The notes: generated by a model from the sequence alone, not told the origin. A DNA stretch of 64,000 nucleotides from Pseudomonas sp. C1C7 (GCF_013359595.1 NZ_JABFMP010000015.1:65727-129726); one strand, 5' to 3'. Shown: positions 15,753-24,892, counted from the stretch's first letter. A program made the numbers and translations.

Positions 15753-18176
15753 GTGAAAAAATCCACCGCTCAAACCCCGACCTTCCCTTGGTTGCCGCTG
15801 GCGCTCGCGCTGGCGGTCAACGTTGCGATGCCTCAGGCATTCGCCGCCGATGCCATCCATATCCAGGCACAACCATTGGGTCAGGCCCTGACTCAGCTGG
15901 GTCAGCAAACCTCGTTGCAGGTTTTCTTCAGCCCTGACCTGGTCGCCGGCAAGCAAGCCCCGGCGGTGGACGGCAACCTTTCGCCGGAAGAAGCGCTGCG
16001 CCAGTTGCTGCAAGGCAGCGGCCTGCAGTATTCCATCGATGAAGGTTCGGTGACCCTGATGCCGGCGCCGAGCCAGGCGTCAAACGGCCCGCTGGAACTG
16101 GCCGCGACCGACATCAAGGTGGTCGGTGACTGGCTGGGCGATGCCGATGCCGCCGTGGTGCAGAACCACCCGGGCGCGCGGACGGTGATCCGCCGCGAAG
16201 CCATGATCGAGCAGGGCGCGATGAACGTCGGTGACGTGCTCAAACGCGTACCCGGCGTGCAGGTGCAGGACGCCAACGGCACCGGCGGCAGCGACATTTC
16301 CCTCAACGTCGGCGTGCGCGGCCTGACATCGCGTCTGTCGCCACGCTCCACCGTGCTGATCGACGGCGTGCCGGCGGCCTTCGCCCCCTACGGCCAACCA
16401 CAACTGTCCATGGCACCGATTTCCTCCGGGAACCTGGACAGCATCGACGTGGTGCGCGGCGCCGGTTCCGTGCGTTACGGGCCGCAGAACGTGGGCGGCG
16501 TGATCAACTTCGTGACCCGCGCCATTCCGGAAAAACCGACCGCTGAAATCGGCACCACCCTGGAAACTTCCCAGCACGGTGGCTGGAAGCACATCGACAC
16601 CGCCTTCATGGGCGGCACCGCCGACAACGGCATCGGCGTGGCGCTGTTGTACTCGGGCGTGAACGGCAACGGCTACCGCGAGCGCAACAATGGCAACGAC
16701 ATCGACGACGTGATCCTCAAGACTCATTGGGCACCGACCGATTACGATGATTTCAGCCTGAACTTTCACTACTACGACGGCAGTGCCGACATGCCCGGCG
16801 GCCTGACCCAGGCCCAGTACGACGCCGACCCGTTCCAGTCCGACCGCAACAACGACAACTTCAGCGGCCGCCGCAAGGACGTGTCGTTCAAGTGGGCCCG
16901 GCAGATCGACGACCGCACCCAGGCCGAAGTGCTGACCTACTACACCGACAGCTTCCGTGGCAGCAACATCGCCGCCCGCGACCAGAAGACCCTCGGCTCG
17001 TTCCCGCGCACCTACTACACCTTCGGCATCGAACCGCGGGTGTCCCATGTGTTCGACGTCGGCCCGACCACCCAGGAAGTCAGCGTCGGTTATCGCTACC
17101 TCAAAGAAGGCATGCACGAAGAGGCCAGCCGTCTGGCGCTGGTCAACAACGAGCCGGTGGTGCGTCCGGGCTCGGACGGCCACGTCTATCAGGACCGTAC
17201 CGGTGGCACCGAGGCCAACTCGGTGTACGTCGACAACAAGATCGACGTCGGCAACTGGACCATCACCCCGGGTATCCGCTTCGAACACATCAGCACTGAC
17301 TGGCATGACCGCCCGGTGCTCGACACCGCCGGCAAGCCGGTGCCGGAGAAGAACCGCAGCATCGAGAGCAACGAACCGCTGCCGGCGCTGAGCGTGATGT
17401 ATCACATGTCCGATGCGTGGAAACTGTTCGCCAACTACGAGACCTCGTTCGGCGCGTTGCAGTACTTCCAGCTCGGCCAGGGCGGCGCGGGTGACAACAC
17501 CGCCAACGGCCTGGAGCCGGAAAAGGCCAAGACCTACGAGATCGGTACGCGCTACAACGATGAGGTGTGGGGCGGTGAAGTGACGCTGTTCTACATCGAC
17601 TTCGATAAAGAACTGCAGTACATCAGCAACGACGCCGGCTGGACCAACCTCGGCGCGACCACCCACCGTGGTATCGAGGCGTCGGTGCACTACGACCTGG
17701 CCGCGCTGGACCCACGCCTCGAAGGCCTGACCGCCAACGCCGGCTACACCTACACCCGCGCGGTGTACGAAGGGGACATTCCGGACTTCAAGGGCCGCGA
17801 CCTGCCGTTCTACTCGCGTCAGGTGGCCACCGCCGGCCTGCGCTACGACATCAACCGCTGGACTTACAACGTCGATGCGTTCGCCCAGTCCAAACAGCGC
17901 TCGCCGGGCGTGGCGATCAACGCCGACGGCAGCTTCACCAACAACTACATCACCGAAGGCACCGCCGACGGGCAGTACGGCGACATTCCGGGTTACGTGA
18001 CCTGGAATGTGCGTGGCGGCTATGACTTCGGGCCTTCGGTGTCGAACCTGAAGCTGGGAGCGGGGGTGAAGAACGTCTTCGACAAGCAGTACTTCACTCG
18101 CTCCAGCGATAACAATGCGGGGATGTACGTGGGGGCGCCGCGGACGTTCTTTGTGCAGGCCAGTGTAGGGTTCTAA
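15753..18176 (+). CDS. fecA: FecA-like TonB-dependent receptor with signalling domain
   Basis: This is an 807-residue outer-membrane receptor. The signal peptide ends near AFAADA (about residue 32), the STN secretin/TonB signalling domain spans about 35-110, the plug begins near residue 120 and the 22-strand barrel ends in the aromatic C-terminus VGF. Plug stretches such as GLTSRLSPRSTVLIDGVP and RYGPQNVGGVINFVTRAIP follow E. coli FecA closely, as do MGGTADNGIGVALLYSG and DMPGGLTQAQYDAD, so ferric citrate is the best substrate guess. Expression should depend on FecI. The GTG start at 15753 follows CAGGAA with a rather long spacer. Confidence 0.9.
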   Translation: MKKSTAQTPTFPWLPLALALAVNVAMPQAFAADAIHIQAQPLGQALTQLGQQTSLQVFFSPDLVAGKQAPAVDGNLSPEEALRQLLQGSGLQYSIDEGSVTLMPAPSQASNGPLELAATDIKVVGDWLGDADAAVVQNHPGARTVIRREAMIEQGAMNVGDVLKRVPGVQVQDANGTGGSDISLNVGVRGLTSRLSPRSTVLIDGVPAAFAPYGQPQLSMAPISSGNLDSIDVVRGAGSVRYGPQNVGGVINFVTRAIPEKPTAEIGTTLETSQHGGWKHIDTAFMGGTADNGIGVALLYSGVNGNGYRERNNGNDIDDVILKTHWAPTDYDDFSLNFHYYDGSADMPGGLTQAQYDADPFQSDRNNDNFSGRRKDVSFKWARQIDDRTQAEVLTYYTDSFRGSNIAARDQKTLGSFPRTYYTFGIEPRVSHVFDVGPTTQEVSVGYRYLKEGMHEEASRLALVNNEPVVRPGSDGHVYQDRTGGTEANSVYVDNKIDVGNWTITPGIRFEHISTDWHDRPVLDTAGKPVPEKNRSIESNEPLPALSVMYHMSDAWKLFANYETSFGALQYFQLGQGGAGDNTANGLEPEKAKTYEIGTRYNDEVWGGEVTLFYIDFDKELQYISNDAGWTNLGATTHRGIEASVHYDLAALDPRLEGLTANAGYTYTRAVYEGDIPDFKGRDLPFYSRQVATAGLRYDINRWTYNVDAFAQSKQRSPGVAINADGSFTNNYITEGTADGQYGDIPGYVTWNVRGGYDFGPSVSNLKLGAGVKNVFDKQYFTRSSDNNAGMYVGAPRTFFVQASVGF

Positions 18177-18235
18177 CTGATTTGTGAAAATGGAGCTTGC
18201 TCCAGCACCGATCAGCCAAGCCATCACTCGGTCCC

Positions 18236-18273
18236 CTGTAGCAGCCGGACGCAGGCTTCGCCAGCTGCTACAG
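18236..18273. repeat. REP-like unit
   Basis: CTGTAGCAGCCGGACGCAGG faces GCCAGCTGCTACAG in a compact palindrome between the convergent fecA and MFS genes. An inverse copy of the same subtype is at 31591-31626. Confidence 0.75.
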
Positions 18274-18306
18274 GGACCGCGGCGGTTTGACTGACATCTT
18301 TTACAG

Positions 18307-19458
18307 CTAGACTTTCAGGACTTTCCCGCCAATCGCCACCGCGATCAGCAGCACCGCCATCAGCGCAAAGGCAAAGCTCAAACTCGCGGCGTGGGCGATG
18401 AAACCAATCACCGCAGGCCCCGCAAGAATCCCCGCATACCCCAAGGTGGTAATGGCCGGCACGGCAATGCTTTGCGGCATCAACGTCTGCTTGCCCACCG
18501 CCGTATACAGCACCGGCACGATGTTCGAGCAGCCCGCGCCCAGCAAGGCATAACCCACCAGCGCCGCTTGCCAGCTCGGCACGAAGGTCGCCAGCAACAG
18601 CCCGAACGCGGCTAACGCACCCCCAAACACCATCACCCGCGTCGCACCCAGCCGGCGCACGATCGAATCACCGGTCAACCTGCCCGCGGTCATGGTCAGC
18701 GCAAAGGCCGCGTACCCAAGCCCGGCATAGGCCGTGTCGATCCCGCGTTCCTGCGCCAGGAACACCGCGCTCCAGTCCAGTGCCGCGCCTTCGGCGAGGA
18801 ACACGATGAAGCACATCCCGCCGATGAACAGCACGATGCCGTGGGGCACCGCGAACGCCGGGCCCGAACTCTCGCTGCCGTAGGGCAGCAGGTGCGGCGC
18901 CGCCCTGGCCAGCGCGACCAGCAACAGCACGATCACCACCAGCATGGCGGCCAGCGGCGACAGCCCCAGGCCCAGCAACCCGCTGACCCCGGCCGCGCCG
19001 ACGATTCCGCCAAGGCTGAACAGGCCATGGAAGCCCGACATCATGTTCCGGCCGCTGGCCCGCTCGACGATCACCGCCTGCAGGTTCACCGTCGAATCCA
19101 CCGTGCCCAGGCCCGCGCCGAAAATGAACAAGGCCGCGATCAGCGCCGGGATCGACGACACCGTTGCCAGCAACGGCAAGGCGATGCAGATCAGCAGCGT
19201 GCCGCCGGTCGCGATCTTGCGGCAGCCGAAGCGGCCGGCGAGGATGCCGGCCAAGGGCATGGCCAGGATCGAACCCACCCCCAGGCACAGCAGCAACAGG
19301 CCGAGGGTGCCTTCGTCCAGCCCGGCACGGGCCTTGGCGTAGGGCACCAGTGGCGCCCACGCGGCGATGCCTGCGCCTGCGATGAAAAAGGCGATGCGCG
19401 TGGACATCTGCTCCAGGCGCCCCGGTACGAAAGAGCTCTGGTTGTTGAGATTGGTCAT
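18307..19458 (-). CDS. MFS transporter, twelve-helix, YbjJ-like
   Basis: This is a 383-residue major-facilitator protein with about twelve hydrophobic segments. The motif-A-like loop is GRFGCRKIATGG between helices 2 and 3, and FHGLFSLGGIVGAAG is in helix 5. Substrate cannot be read from sequence; YbjJ-type proteins are annotated as possible drug, sugar or amino-acid-related exporters. The ATG at 19458 follows AAGGATCGAT. It is divergent from the Cys-less DapF-like gene with only 167 bases between, so shared regulation is plausible. Confidence 0.85.
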   Translation of the reverse strand: MTNLNNQSSFVPGRLEQMSTRIAFFIAGAGIAAWAPLVPYAKARAGLDEGTLGLLLLCLGVGSILAMPLAGILAGRFGCRKIATGGTLLICIALPLLATVSSIPALIAALFIFGAGLGTVDSTVNLQAVIVERASGRNMMSGFHGLFSLGGIVGAAGVSGLLGLGLSPLAAMLVVIVLLLVALARAAPHLLPYGSESSGPAFAVPHGIVLFIGGMCFIVFLAEGAALDWSAVFLAQERGIDTAYAGLGYAAFALTMTAGRLTGDSIVRRLGATRVMVFGGALAAFGLLLATFVPSWQAALVGYALLGAGCSNIVPVLYTAVGKQTLMPQSIAVPAITTLGYAGILAGPAVIGFIAHAASLSFAFALMAVLLIAVAIGGKVLKV

Positions 19459-19625
19459 ATCGATCCTTGGCGTAAAACTTCGCGTCCCCCAGGGACAGTG
19501 ATCGACCGGTGAGGGTTCGACCAGCGTCCGTGCGGTGTGGCGATGCAGAAGCTGTACATCGTTGCACAGCAGGCGAGTGTTTCGCGATATGTTGAGGGCT
19601 TTCGATCATTCCAACGGGGGGCGTT

Positions 19626-20618
19626 ATGGCGCGGATGTACGATGCGCGGGGCAATATCTACAGGGTGGCGGCGCCCGAAGAGTTGCGCCTTCAGGGCATT
19701 GCCTTGCCCGATCAGGCCCGTGATGCGGCGCAAAACCGTGAAGCCTGGGCACTGGCCGCCATCGAAGCCTGCTGCGCCTGGGCGCCCGGCACGCAACCGC
19801 CCGGGGCGAAGGAACATCGCAGCGACGGCCTGCTGGTGGGGCCGTTCCAGGCATCGCCGCCTTTTGATCTGCTGATCGTCAACACCGACGGCACCCTGGC
19901 CGAGCGCAGCGGCAACGGGCTGACGATCTTCTCCCAGGCGCTGAGTGACCTGGGGCTTTTGCCGACGGACGAGGCCTGTGTGCTGCGGGTGCATCACGAC
20001 AAGGCCGATGTGGTGTCGCCGGGGGAGACGTCGGTGAAGGCGGCGCAGGTCGAGGGTGTGCAGGGGTTCTGGCTTGATCTGGGCCAGCCGGGCTTCGGAC
20101 CGGCGGCGGTCAGTGCCGTGGGCGTTGAAACAGTGGTGATGAACGGGCGCGAGCTCAGTCATGTGCAGTCCTTGGCGGCGCTTAATGGCGCCTGGTCGCG
20201 CAGTCAGTTGGCGCGGGTGGGCAATCCGCATTGTGTGACGCTGGTGGATCGCGTCGAGGATCTGCCGAGCAATGAGCAGATGCGCGAGCCGGTGTTGGGT
20301 GAAGGCCTGACGCGTATCGCCTATGCCATGCCGACGGGCGCCGGGCGGCCGTGTCCGGCGGGGATCAACCTGCAATGGGCCACCTACGACGGTGGGCAGC
20401 GGGTGATTGCGCGGGTGTTCGAGCGCGGCGAGGGGCCGACGGCGTCTTCGGGGACCAGCGCGACGGCGGTCGCCTGCTCCGCGTGGCGGGTGGGTTGGGT
20501 GAAGGCCGGGGAGGTGAAGGTTGTGATGCCGGGTGGGACGGCGCCTATTTTGCTGGAGGAAGAGCAGGGGGCTTTGAGTCGGGTCAGCCTGTTTGGTACG
20601 GCGAAGTTGGTGAGTTGA
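19626..20618 (+). CDS. DapF/PrpF-fold protein lacking both catalytic cysteines
   Basis: This is a 330-residue protein with the two-half diaminopimelate epimerase fold. The two motifs that carry the acid-base cysteines in DapF are recognisable but changed: the first reads NTDGTLAERSGNGL with Ser95 where CGNG is expected, and the second reads GEGPTASSGTSATA with Ser275 where ACGTG is expected. DapF works by a thiol pair, so this protein is unlikely to be the housekeeping epimerase. A PrpF-like isomerase, another proton-transfer enzyme or a binding protein are options. A GGGGGGCG ribosome site precedes the start. Its divergent neighbour is an MFS transporter. Confidence 0.82.
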   Translation: MARMYDARGNIYRVAAPEELRLQGIALPDQARDAAQNREAWALAAIEACCAWAPGTQPPGAKEHRSDGLLVGPFQASPPFDLLIVNTDGTLAERSGNGLTIFSQALSDLGLLPTDEACVLRVHHDKADVVSPGETSVKAAQVEGVQGFWLDLGQPGFGPAAVSAVGVETVVMNGRELSHVQSLAALNGAWSRSQLARVGNPHCVTLVDRVEDLPSNEQMREPVLGEGLTRIAYAMPTGAGRPCPAGINLQWATYDGGQRVIARVFERGEGPTASSGTSATAVACSAWRVGWVKAGEVKVVMPGGTAPILLEEEQGALSRVSLFGTAKLVS

Positions 20619-20632
20619 ATTTGAAACAGCTT

Positions 20633-20656
20633 TCGCGAGCAAGCCCGCTCCCACAG
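20633..20656. repeat. REP-like unit, half
   Basis: TCGCGAGCAAGCCCGCTCCC followed by ACAG. It is a single half-unit of the GTGGGAGCGGGCTTG family, directly after the DapF-like gene. Confidence 0.65.
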
Positions 20657-20679
20657 GTTTTGTGGGCGACATGAACCCT

Positions 20680-20765
20680 CTGTAGGAGCTGCCGCAGGCT
20701 GCGATCTTTTGATCTTGATCTTAAAAAACAAAATCAAAAGGTCGCAGCCTTCGGCAGCTCCTACA
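20680..20765. repeat. REP-like long hairpin overlapping the codA stop
   Basis: CTGTAGGAGCTGCCGCAGGC and its inverse (ending GCAGCCTTCGGCAGCTCCTA) form a long hairpin with a T-rich loop. The last bases supply the TAG stop of the minus-strand deaminase gene, so the element sits exactly at the gene end and may terminate both convergent transcripts. Confidence 0.85.
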
Positions 20766-22002
20766 TGGAGCTGAACTCCACCACCGGCATCGTCCGCTTC
20801 ATCAACACCTTCCCCCCACGAACCGAATACAACGGCAACCCCTGACTGCGGATCACCTCGTAATCATTGGGCGCCGAGAGGATCAGCAGGTTCGCCGGCC
20901 GTCCCGCTTCCAGGCCATACCGATCACCCAGGGCCATCGCCTTGGCGCTGTTGTCGGTGACCAGATCCAGCGCGCTTTGCAAGTTGCGATAGCCCAGCAT
21001 GTGGCAGATATGCAGGCCCGCCTCGAGCACCCGCAGGATGTTGCCGTTGCCCAGGGGATACCAAGGGTCGACGATCGAGTCCTGGCCGAAACACACGTTC
21101 ATCCCGGCTTCGAGCAGTTCGTTGACCCGGGTCACGCCCCGGCGTTTCGGGAAGGTGTCGAAACGCCCCTGCAGGTGAATGCTTTCGGTGGGGCAGGAGA
21201 CGAAACTGATGCCCGAATGCCCGAGCAGGCGGAACAGTTTGGCGCAGTAGGCGTTGTCGTAGGAGCCCATGGCCGTGGTGTGGCTGGCGGTGACCCGCGA
21301 GCCCATGTCGCGGCTGCGCGCCTCTTCGGCCAGCACTTCGAGAAAGCGCGAGTGCGGGTCGTCGGTTTCATCGCAGTGCACATCCACCAGGCAACCGGTG
21401 CGCTCGGCCAGGTCCATCAAAAACTTCACGGAACTGACGCCCTGATCGCGGGTGTATTCGAAATGCGGAATGCCGCCGACCACGTCCGCGCCCATGCGGA
21501 TCGCTTCCTCCATCAGGTCGCGGCCATTGCGATAGGACTCGATGCCTTCCTGGGGAAACGCGACGATCTGCATGTCCACCAGATGCCGGCTTTCCTCGCG
21601 CACTTCGAGCATCGCCTTCAGCGCGGTCAGTTGCGGGTCGGTGACGTCGACGTGGGTGCGCACATGCTGGATGCCGTGGGCGGCGAGGCTATGAATGGTT
21701 TTTTTCGCCCGGGTTTTGGTGTCTTCCGGGGTGATGGTCGCCTTGCGCTCGCCCCAGCATTCGATGCCCTCGAACAGCGTGCCGCTCATGTTCCAGCGCG
21801 GCTCGCCGGCGGTGAGGGTGGCGTCGAGGTGAATGTGCGGCTCGACAAAGGGCGGCACCACCAGGTTGCCACCGGCATCCAGATCGTCCGGGCCCAGGGT
21901 CGGGGCTTCGGTCTGCCGGGCGATGTTGCGGATCAGGCCGTTTTCCAGGTGCAACTCGTAAAGACCTTCCTGATTGCGCAGCCGGGCGTTGATGATGAGC
22001 AT
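20761..22002 (-). CDS. codA: Cytosine deaminase-type amidohydrolase
   Basis: This is a 413-residue member of the amidohydrolase superfamily, CodA branch, which converts cytosine to uracil and ammonia in pyrimidine salvage. Metal and catalytic motifs are EPHIHLD (about 55-61), VHCDE, ASHTTAMGS and the late Asp in FGQDSIVDPW. ATG at 22002 is preferred over 22023 because AAAGGA stands seven bases before it. Related CodA-like enzymes act on isoguanine, creatinine or other rings, so the substrate is inferred. No cytosine permease is next to it. Confidence 0.82.
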   Translation of the reverse strand: MLIINARLRNQEGLYELHLENGLIRNIARQTEAPTLGPDDLDAGGNLVVPPFVEPHIHLDATLTAGEPRWNMSGTLFEGIECWGERKATITPEDTKTRAKKTIHSLAAHGIQHVRTHVDVTDPQLTALKAMLEVREESRHLVDMQIVAFPQEGIESYRNGRDLMEEAIRMGADVVGGIPHFEYTRDQGVSSVKFLMDLAERTGCLVDVHCDETDDPHSRFLEVLAEEARSRDMGSRVTASHTTAMGSYDNAYCAKLFRLLGHSGISFVSCPTESIHLQGRFDTFPKRRGVTRVNELLEAGMNVCFGQDSIVDPWYPLGNGNILRVLEAGLHICHMLGYRNLQSALDLVTDNSAKAMALGDRYGLEAGRPANLLILSAPNDYEVIRSQGLPLYSVRGGKVLMKRTMPVVEFSSM

Positions 22003-22096
22003 CGGGCGGGTCCTTTTAGTCATGCTTGGAGGCGGTCTGACTAAGTTAGCTCGGTGTCGGCGACCTGCGCCAGTTCAAATGTGGGATCGGGTTTCT

Positions 22097-22927
22097 TCAG
22101 GGGGTATTGGCTGAGGGCAGGAAGCGGAGCAACGCGGCGACTACGGCTTCAGGCGCATCTTCCTGGACCAGATGCCCGGCATTGGGGACGGCATGGAACT
22201 GTGAGCCGGGAATCATCTTGTGCAGCGTGCGGCCGCGTTCGATGGGGATCCATTGATCGTCCTCGCCCCAAAGGATTTGTACCGGGCAGCGAAGGGTGGG
22301 GTACAGCGCTTCGACCTCGCCGGTATAGCGCTCGTCCATCTGCGCGATCTGCCGATAGAACGCCGCTTGCCCCGGATCCCCCAGCCACGGTTGCACGTAG
22401 GGGGCGAGTTCGTCGTCGGGAATCTGCCGGTGGATCGCGCCGCGAATGTAGGTTGGCACGATGGCGCGCTGGATGTAGTCGGGCAGCCCGCTGAACGCTG
22501 CTTCGTGCTGACGCACATGCTGCACGAACGGCGAACCCCAGGGCGTCAGCGCGACCGGGTCGATCAGGGTGAGGGTGCGGTAATTGCGAGCATTGAGCAG
22601 ATGCGCGCGCAACACGGTGGCGCCGCCGAAGTCGTGGGCCACCACGTCGGGGCAGTCCAGGCCCCAGTGTTGCAGCAACTGCGCGAGCAATTCGTTCTGT
22701 ACGCCAAGCGACACATCGCCATCGACCTTTTCCGATTGGCCGTAGCCCAGCAGATCGAAGTAATACACCCGGTGGGTGGTGATGAAATGTGGTGCGATGC
22801 GGTGCCAGACATAGGAGGAAAAGGGCGTGCCGTGCACGAACACCAGGGGCGGGCCGTCGCCGCGCACGGCGTAGCGGACGGAGTGACCGTTGAAGCGGTA
22901 GGTCTGGGGCAGGGGCCAATCAGTCAT
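22097..22927 (-). CDS. Alpha/beta hydrolase with Asp nucleophile
   Basis: This is a 276-residue alpha/beta-hydrolase-fold enzyme. The nucleophile elbow reads VVAHDFGGA, putting Asp99 where esterases have Ser, as in haloalkane and haloacetate dehalogenases and soluble epoxide hydrolases. The oxyanion motif is HGTPFSSYVW (about 32-41). An acid candidate is in GEDDQW (Asp223/224), and the base is His252 in NAGHLVQED. The start at 22927 follows AAGGACATGC. The long frame that begins at 23017 is not supported. Substrate is unknown. Confidence 0.82.
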   Translation of the reverse strand: MTDWPLPQTYRFNGHSVRYAVRGDGPPLVFVHGTPFSSYVWHRIAPHFITTHRVYYFDLLGYGQSEKVDGDVSLGVQNELLAQLLQHWGLDCPDVVAHDFGGATVLRAHLLNARNYRTLTLIDPVALTPWGSPFVQHVRQHEAAFSGLPDYIQRAIVPTYIRGAIHRQIPDDELAPYVQPWLGDPGQAAFYRQIAQMDERYTGEVEALYPTLRCPVQILWGEDDQWIPIERGRTLHKMIPGSQFHAVPNAGHLVQEDAPEAVVAALLRFLPSANTP

Positions 22928-22976
22928 GGCGCATGTCCTTTTGGCGGTAGAGGCCAAAAAGGATAGCCCGTTCTTT

Positions 22977-23060
22977 TGTGGGAGCGAGCCTGCTCGCGAT
23001 GGAGTGTCAGGCGACACCGATGGCGCTGATACACCATCGCGAGCAGGCTCGCTCCCACAG
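22977..23060. repeat. REP-like inverted pair
   Basis: TGTGGGAGCGAGCCTGCTCG and its inverse CGAGCAGGCTCGCTCCCACA enclose about 40 bases that also fold back (ATGGAGTGTC, CACCATCG). It lies between the hydrolase and queD. Confidence 0.85.
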
Positions 23061-23083
23061 GGGAGGGTATTTCAGAAGTCGGC

Positions 23084-23440
23084 TTACTCGCCGCGATAGA
23101 TGCAGCCGCTGGTGCAGGTCTCGTGAATACGGATTGCGCTCAGTTCCGGCAGCAGGGGCTTGAGTTCGGCCCAGATGAATTTGGCCAGCACTTCGCTGGT
23201 CGGGTTTTCAAGGCCGGGAATGTCGTTCAGGTAGTTGTGGTCCAGACGCTCGTACAGCGGCTTGAAGATCGCCTTGATCTCGGAGAAGTCGCGGATCCAG
23301 CCGGTGTGCGCATCGATCTCGCCGCTGAGGTGAATCGCCACCTTGAACGAGTGACCGTGCAGGCGTCCGCACTTGTGGCCGTCCGGGACGTGGGGCAGGC
23401 GGTGGGCGGATTCGAACGTAAATTCCTTGAAGATTTCCAC
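23084..23440 (-). CDS. queD: 6-carboxy-5,6,7,8-tetrahydropterin synthase
   Basis: This is a 118-residue tunnelling-fold enzyme that makes carboxytetrahydropterin from dihydroneopterin triphosphate, the first committed step to queuosine. Zinc ligands His13, His28 and His30 (ESAHRL and RLHGHSF) and the catalytic Cys24 in HKCGRLHGH are present. Length matches E. coli QueD (about 120). It stands alone, with no queC or queE neighbour in the window. Confidence 0.94.
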   Translation of the reverse strand: MEIFKEFTFESAHRLPHVPDGHKCGRLHGHSFKVAIHLSGEIDAHTGWIRDFSEIKAIFKPLYERLDHNYLNDIPGLENPTSEVLAKFIWAELKPLLPELSAIRIHETCTSGCIYRGE

Positions 23441-23527
23441 AGGTGTTTTCAGCTCTGTTGAGGTGGCGATCGACGGGGCGACGCCGGGGCAATGGGGACT
23501 GGCGGCGAGTTTAACAGCTTGTCCTGA

Positions 23528-24607
23528 CTAAAGGGTCAGCAAGCGCTCACCCAAGCGACCGTTGGCGGCCAGATCCAGAAACTCATCCCCCATCCGGCGG
23601 CTTTCATCCATCGCCGCGCGCCAGTATTTCTGCCGGCTCGGGGCGTCGCCCATGAAGCGCTTGAAGTCGTTGCGGTCCGGCAGCTTGCCATAGGGCAGGC
23701 GCGCCAGATATTCCTTCGACGGCGCCAGCAGCAACACATTCTGCAAACGCGCAGGGCAGGCGCGGCGCCACGGCAGGGTCTTGTCGAACCAGCCGGGGAT
23801 CACCCGGTCGGTGAAATGCGGGTAGAGCACGATGTCGTCGCCGCTGTAGGGCAGGTCGAGGTGATAGTCCAGCAGGCCGCCGTCGCGGAAGGTGCCGGCG
23901 CCGGCGCCCGGCAGATCGCGCACGCCCTCCATCACCATGGGGATCGAGCCCGAGGCCAGCAGGGCCTGGCGCAGGTTGCCGGTATCGAGGGCGACGAAGC
24001 GCGACGGGAAGTCATTGAGCGGATCGACCGGCGGCGCCAGGCGCGGGTCATGGATGATCAGCCGCTCGAAGTGCCGCGACAGCCGCGCACGACCGCGCAG
24101 GTTGTCGGCGATCACCGAGGACAGGCCCAGCCCCAGGCGGCCGCGATGATCGTCGGCGAGCAGGCCGTGGCTTTTGACCACCATGATGTTCAGGCGGTAA
24201 TGGGCATTGTCGAGCAGGGCGGCGTCGCGGCCATCAAGCAGGTCCTCGAGCATGCGCCGCGAGCTCTGGCTGATCTGCGCCATGGTCACGCCCTTGTCGA
24301 AATTCTGCTCGGTGTACAGATGGCCGAGTCGGCGAATGCCCTCGGCGGCATCCGGCAGGCACGCGCTGGCGAAGCGCCAGGAACCCACCGAAGCGCCGAT
24401 CAGCGAGCGTTCCCGGGGCGCCGCCGGCAGCCAGTCGCCGAACAACGCCAGGTCCAGCCCCTGAATCCCCAGCGCCTTCGGCCCACCGGCGGCACCGGGC
24501 AAGGTGCCGACATCGGCGGCGTTCAGGCCGTTGTCCCGAATGCGCGCAAAGGCGCGGGGGCCGGCCTTGAGGGTCAGGGAGGGGAATTTGATGTGGATGG
24601 CGGTCAT
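23528..24607 (-). CDS. Patatin-like phospholipase
   Basis: This is a 359-residue protein with a patatin-type Ser-Asp dyad. The nucleophile motif GASVGSW (about residue 73-79) fits GxSxG, and the catalytic Asp is in FRDGGLLDYH. The glycine-rich oxyanion region is PGAAGGPKALG near the N-terminus. No signal peptide is visible, so it is probably cytosolic or delivered by another route. The ATG at 24607 (MTAIHIKF) is preferred to 24628. It is a lone gene, and its lipid substrate is unknown. Confidence 0.85.
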   Translation of the reverse strand: MTAIHIKFPSLTLKAGPRAFARIRDNGLNAADVGTLPGAAGGPKALGIQGLDLALFGDWLPAAPRERSLIGASVGSWRFASACLPDAAEGIRRLGHLYTEQNFDKGVTMAQISQSSRRMLEDLLDGRDAALLDNAHYRLNIMVVKSHGLLADDHRGRLGLGLSSVIADNLRGRARLSRHFERLIIHDPRLAPPVDPLNDFPSRFVALDTGNLRQALLASGSIPMVMEGVRDLPGAGAGTFRDGGLLDYHLDLPYSGDDIVLYPHFTDRVIPGWFDKTLPWRRACPARLQNVLLLAPSKEYLARLPYGKLPDRNDFKRFMGDAPSRQKYWRAAMDESRRMGDEFLDLAANGRLGERLLTL

Positions 24608-24670
24608 ACCGGTCTCAATGTCTGGCAAGCGCGCAATTGTAAACGCCTGTCACGATTCTGTGGTCTGCAC

Positions 24671-24762
24671 TGTCGATGCAGGAGCTGTCGAAAGCTGCGA
24701 TCTTTTGATCCTGCTCTTGAAATGCAAGATCAAAAGATCGCAGCCTTCGCCAGCTCCTACAG
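24671..24762. repeat. REP-like long hairpin
   Basis: GCTGCGATCTTTTGATCCTG and CAAGATCAAAAGATCGCAGC pair through most of their length, flanked by the GGAGCTGTCGAAA / TTCGCCAGCTCC arms. It separates the divergent patatin and PepSY genes. Confidence 0.85.
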
Positions 24763-24892
24763 GGGATGGTGGTGTTTCGAGCAATGATGGCAATTCAGTT
24801 TCAATTAAGTTCTCATTGTTAAGGTGCCTTTCAAGCAACACCTCATTAGACGCCGCCCCCGGCCAGGTTCTCAAGGATCATCAGGTTTCGTA

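Noticed and set aside
23017..23017. Longer N-terminus of the alpha/beta hydrolase
   Set aside because: The extension overlaps a REP unit, and the downstream ATG at 22927 has a good ribosome site.
22977..23060. CRISPR-like repeat arrays among the REP units
   Set aside because: The units are inverted pairs scattered over the window, with no regular direct repeats or spacers and no cas genes.
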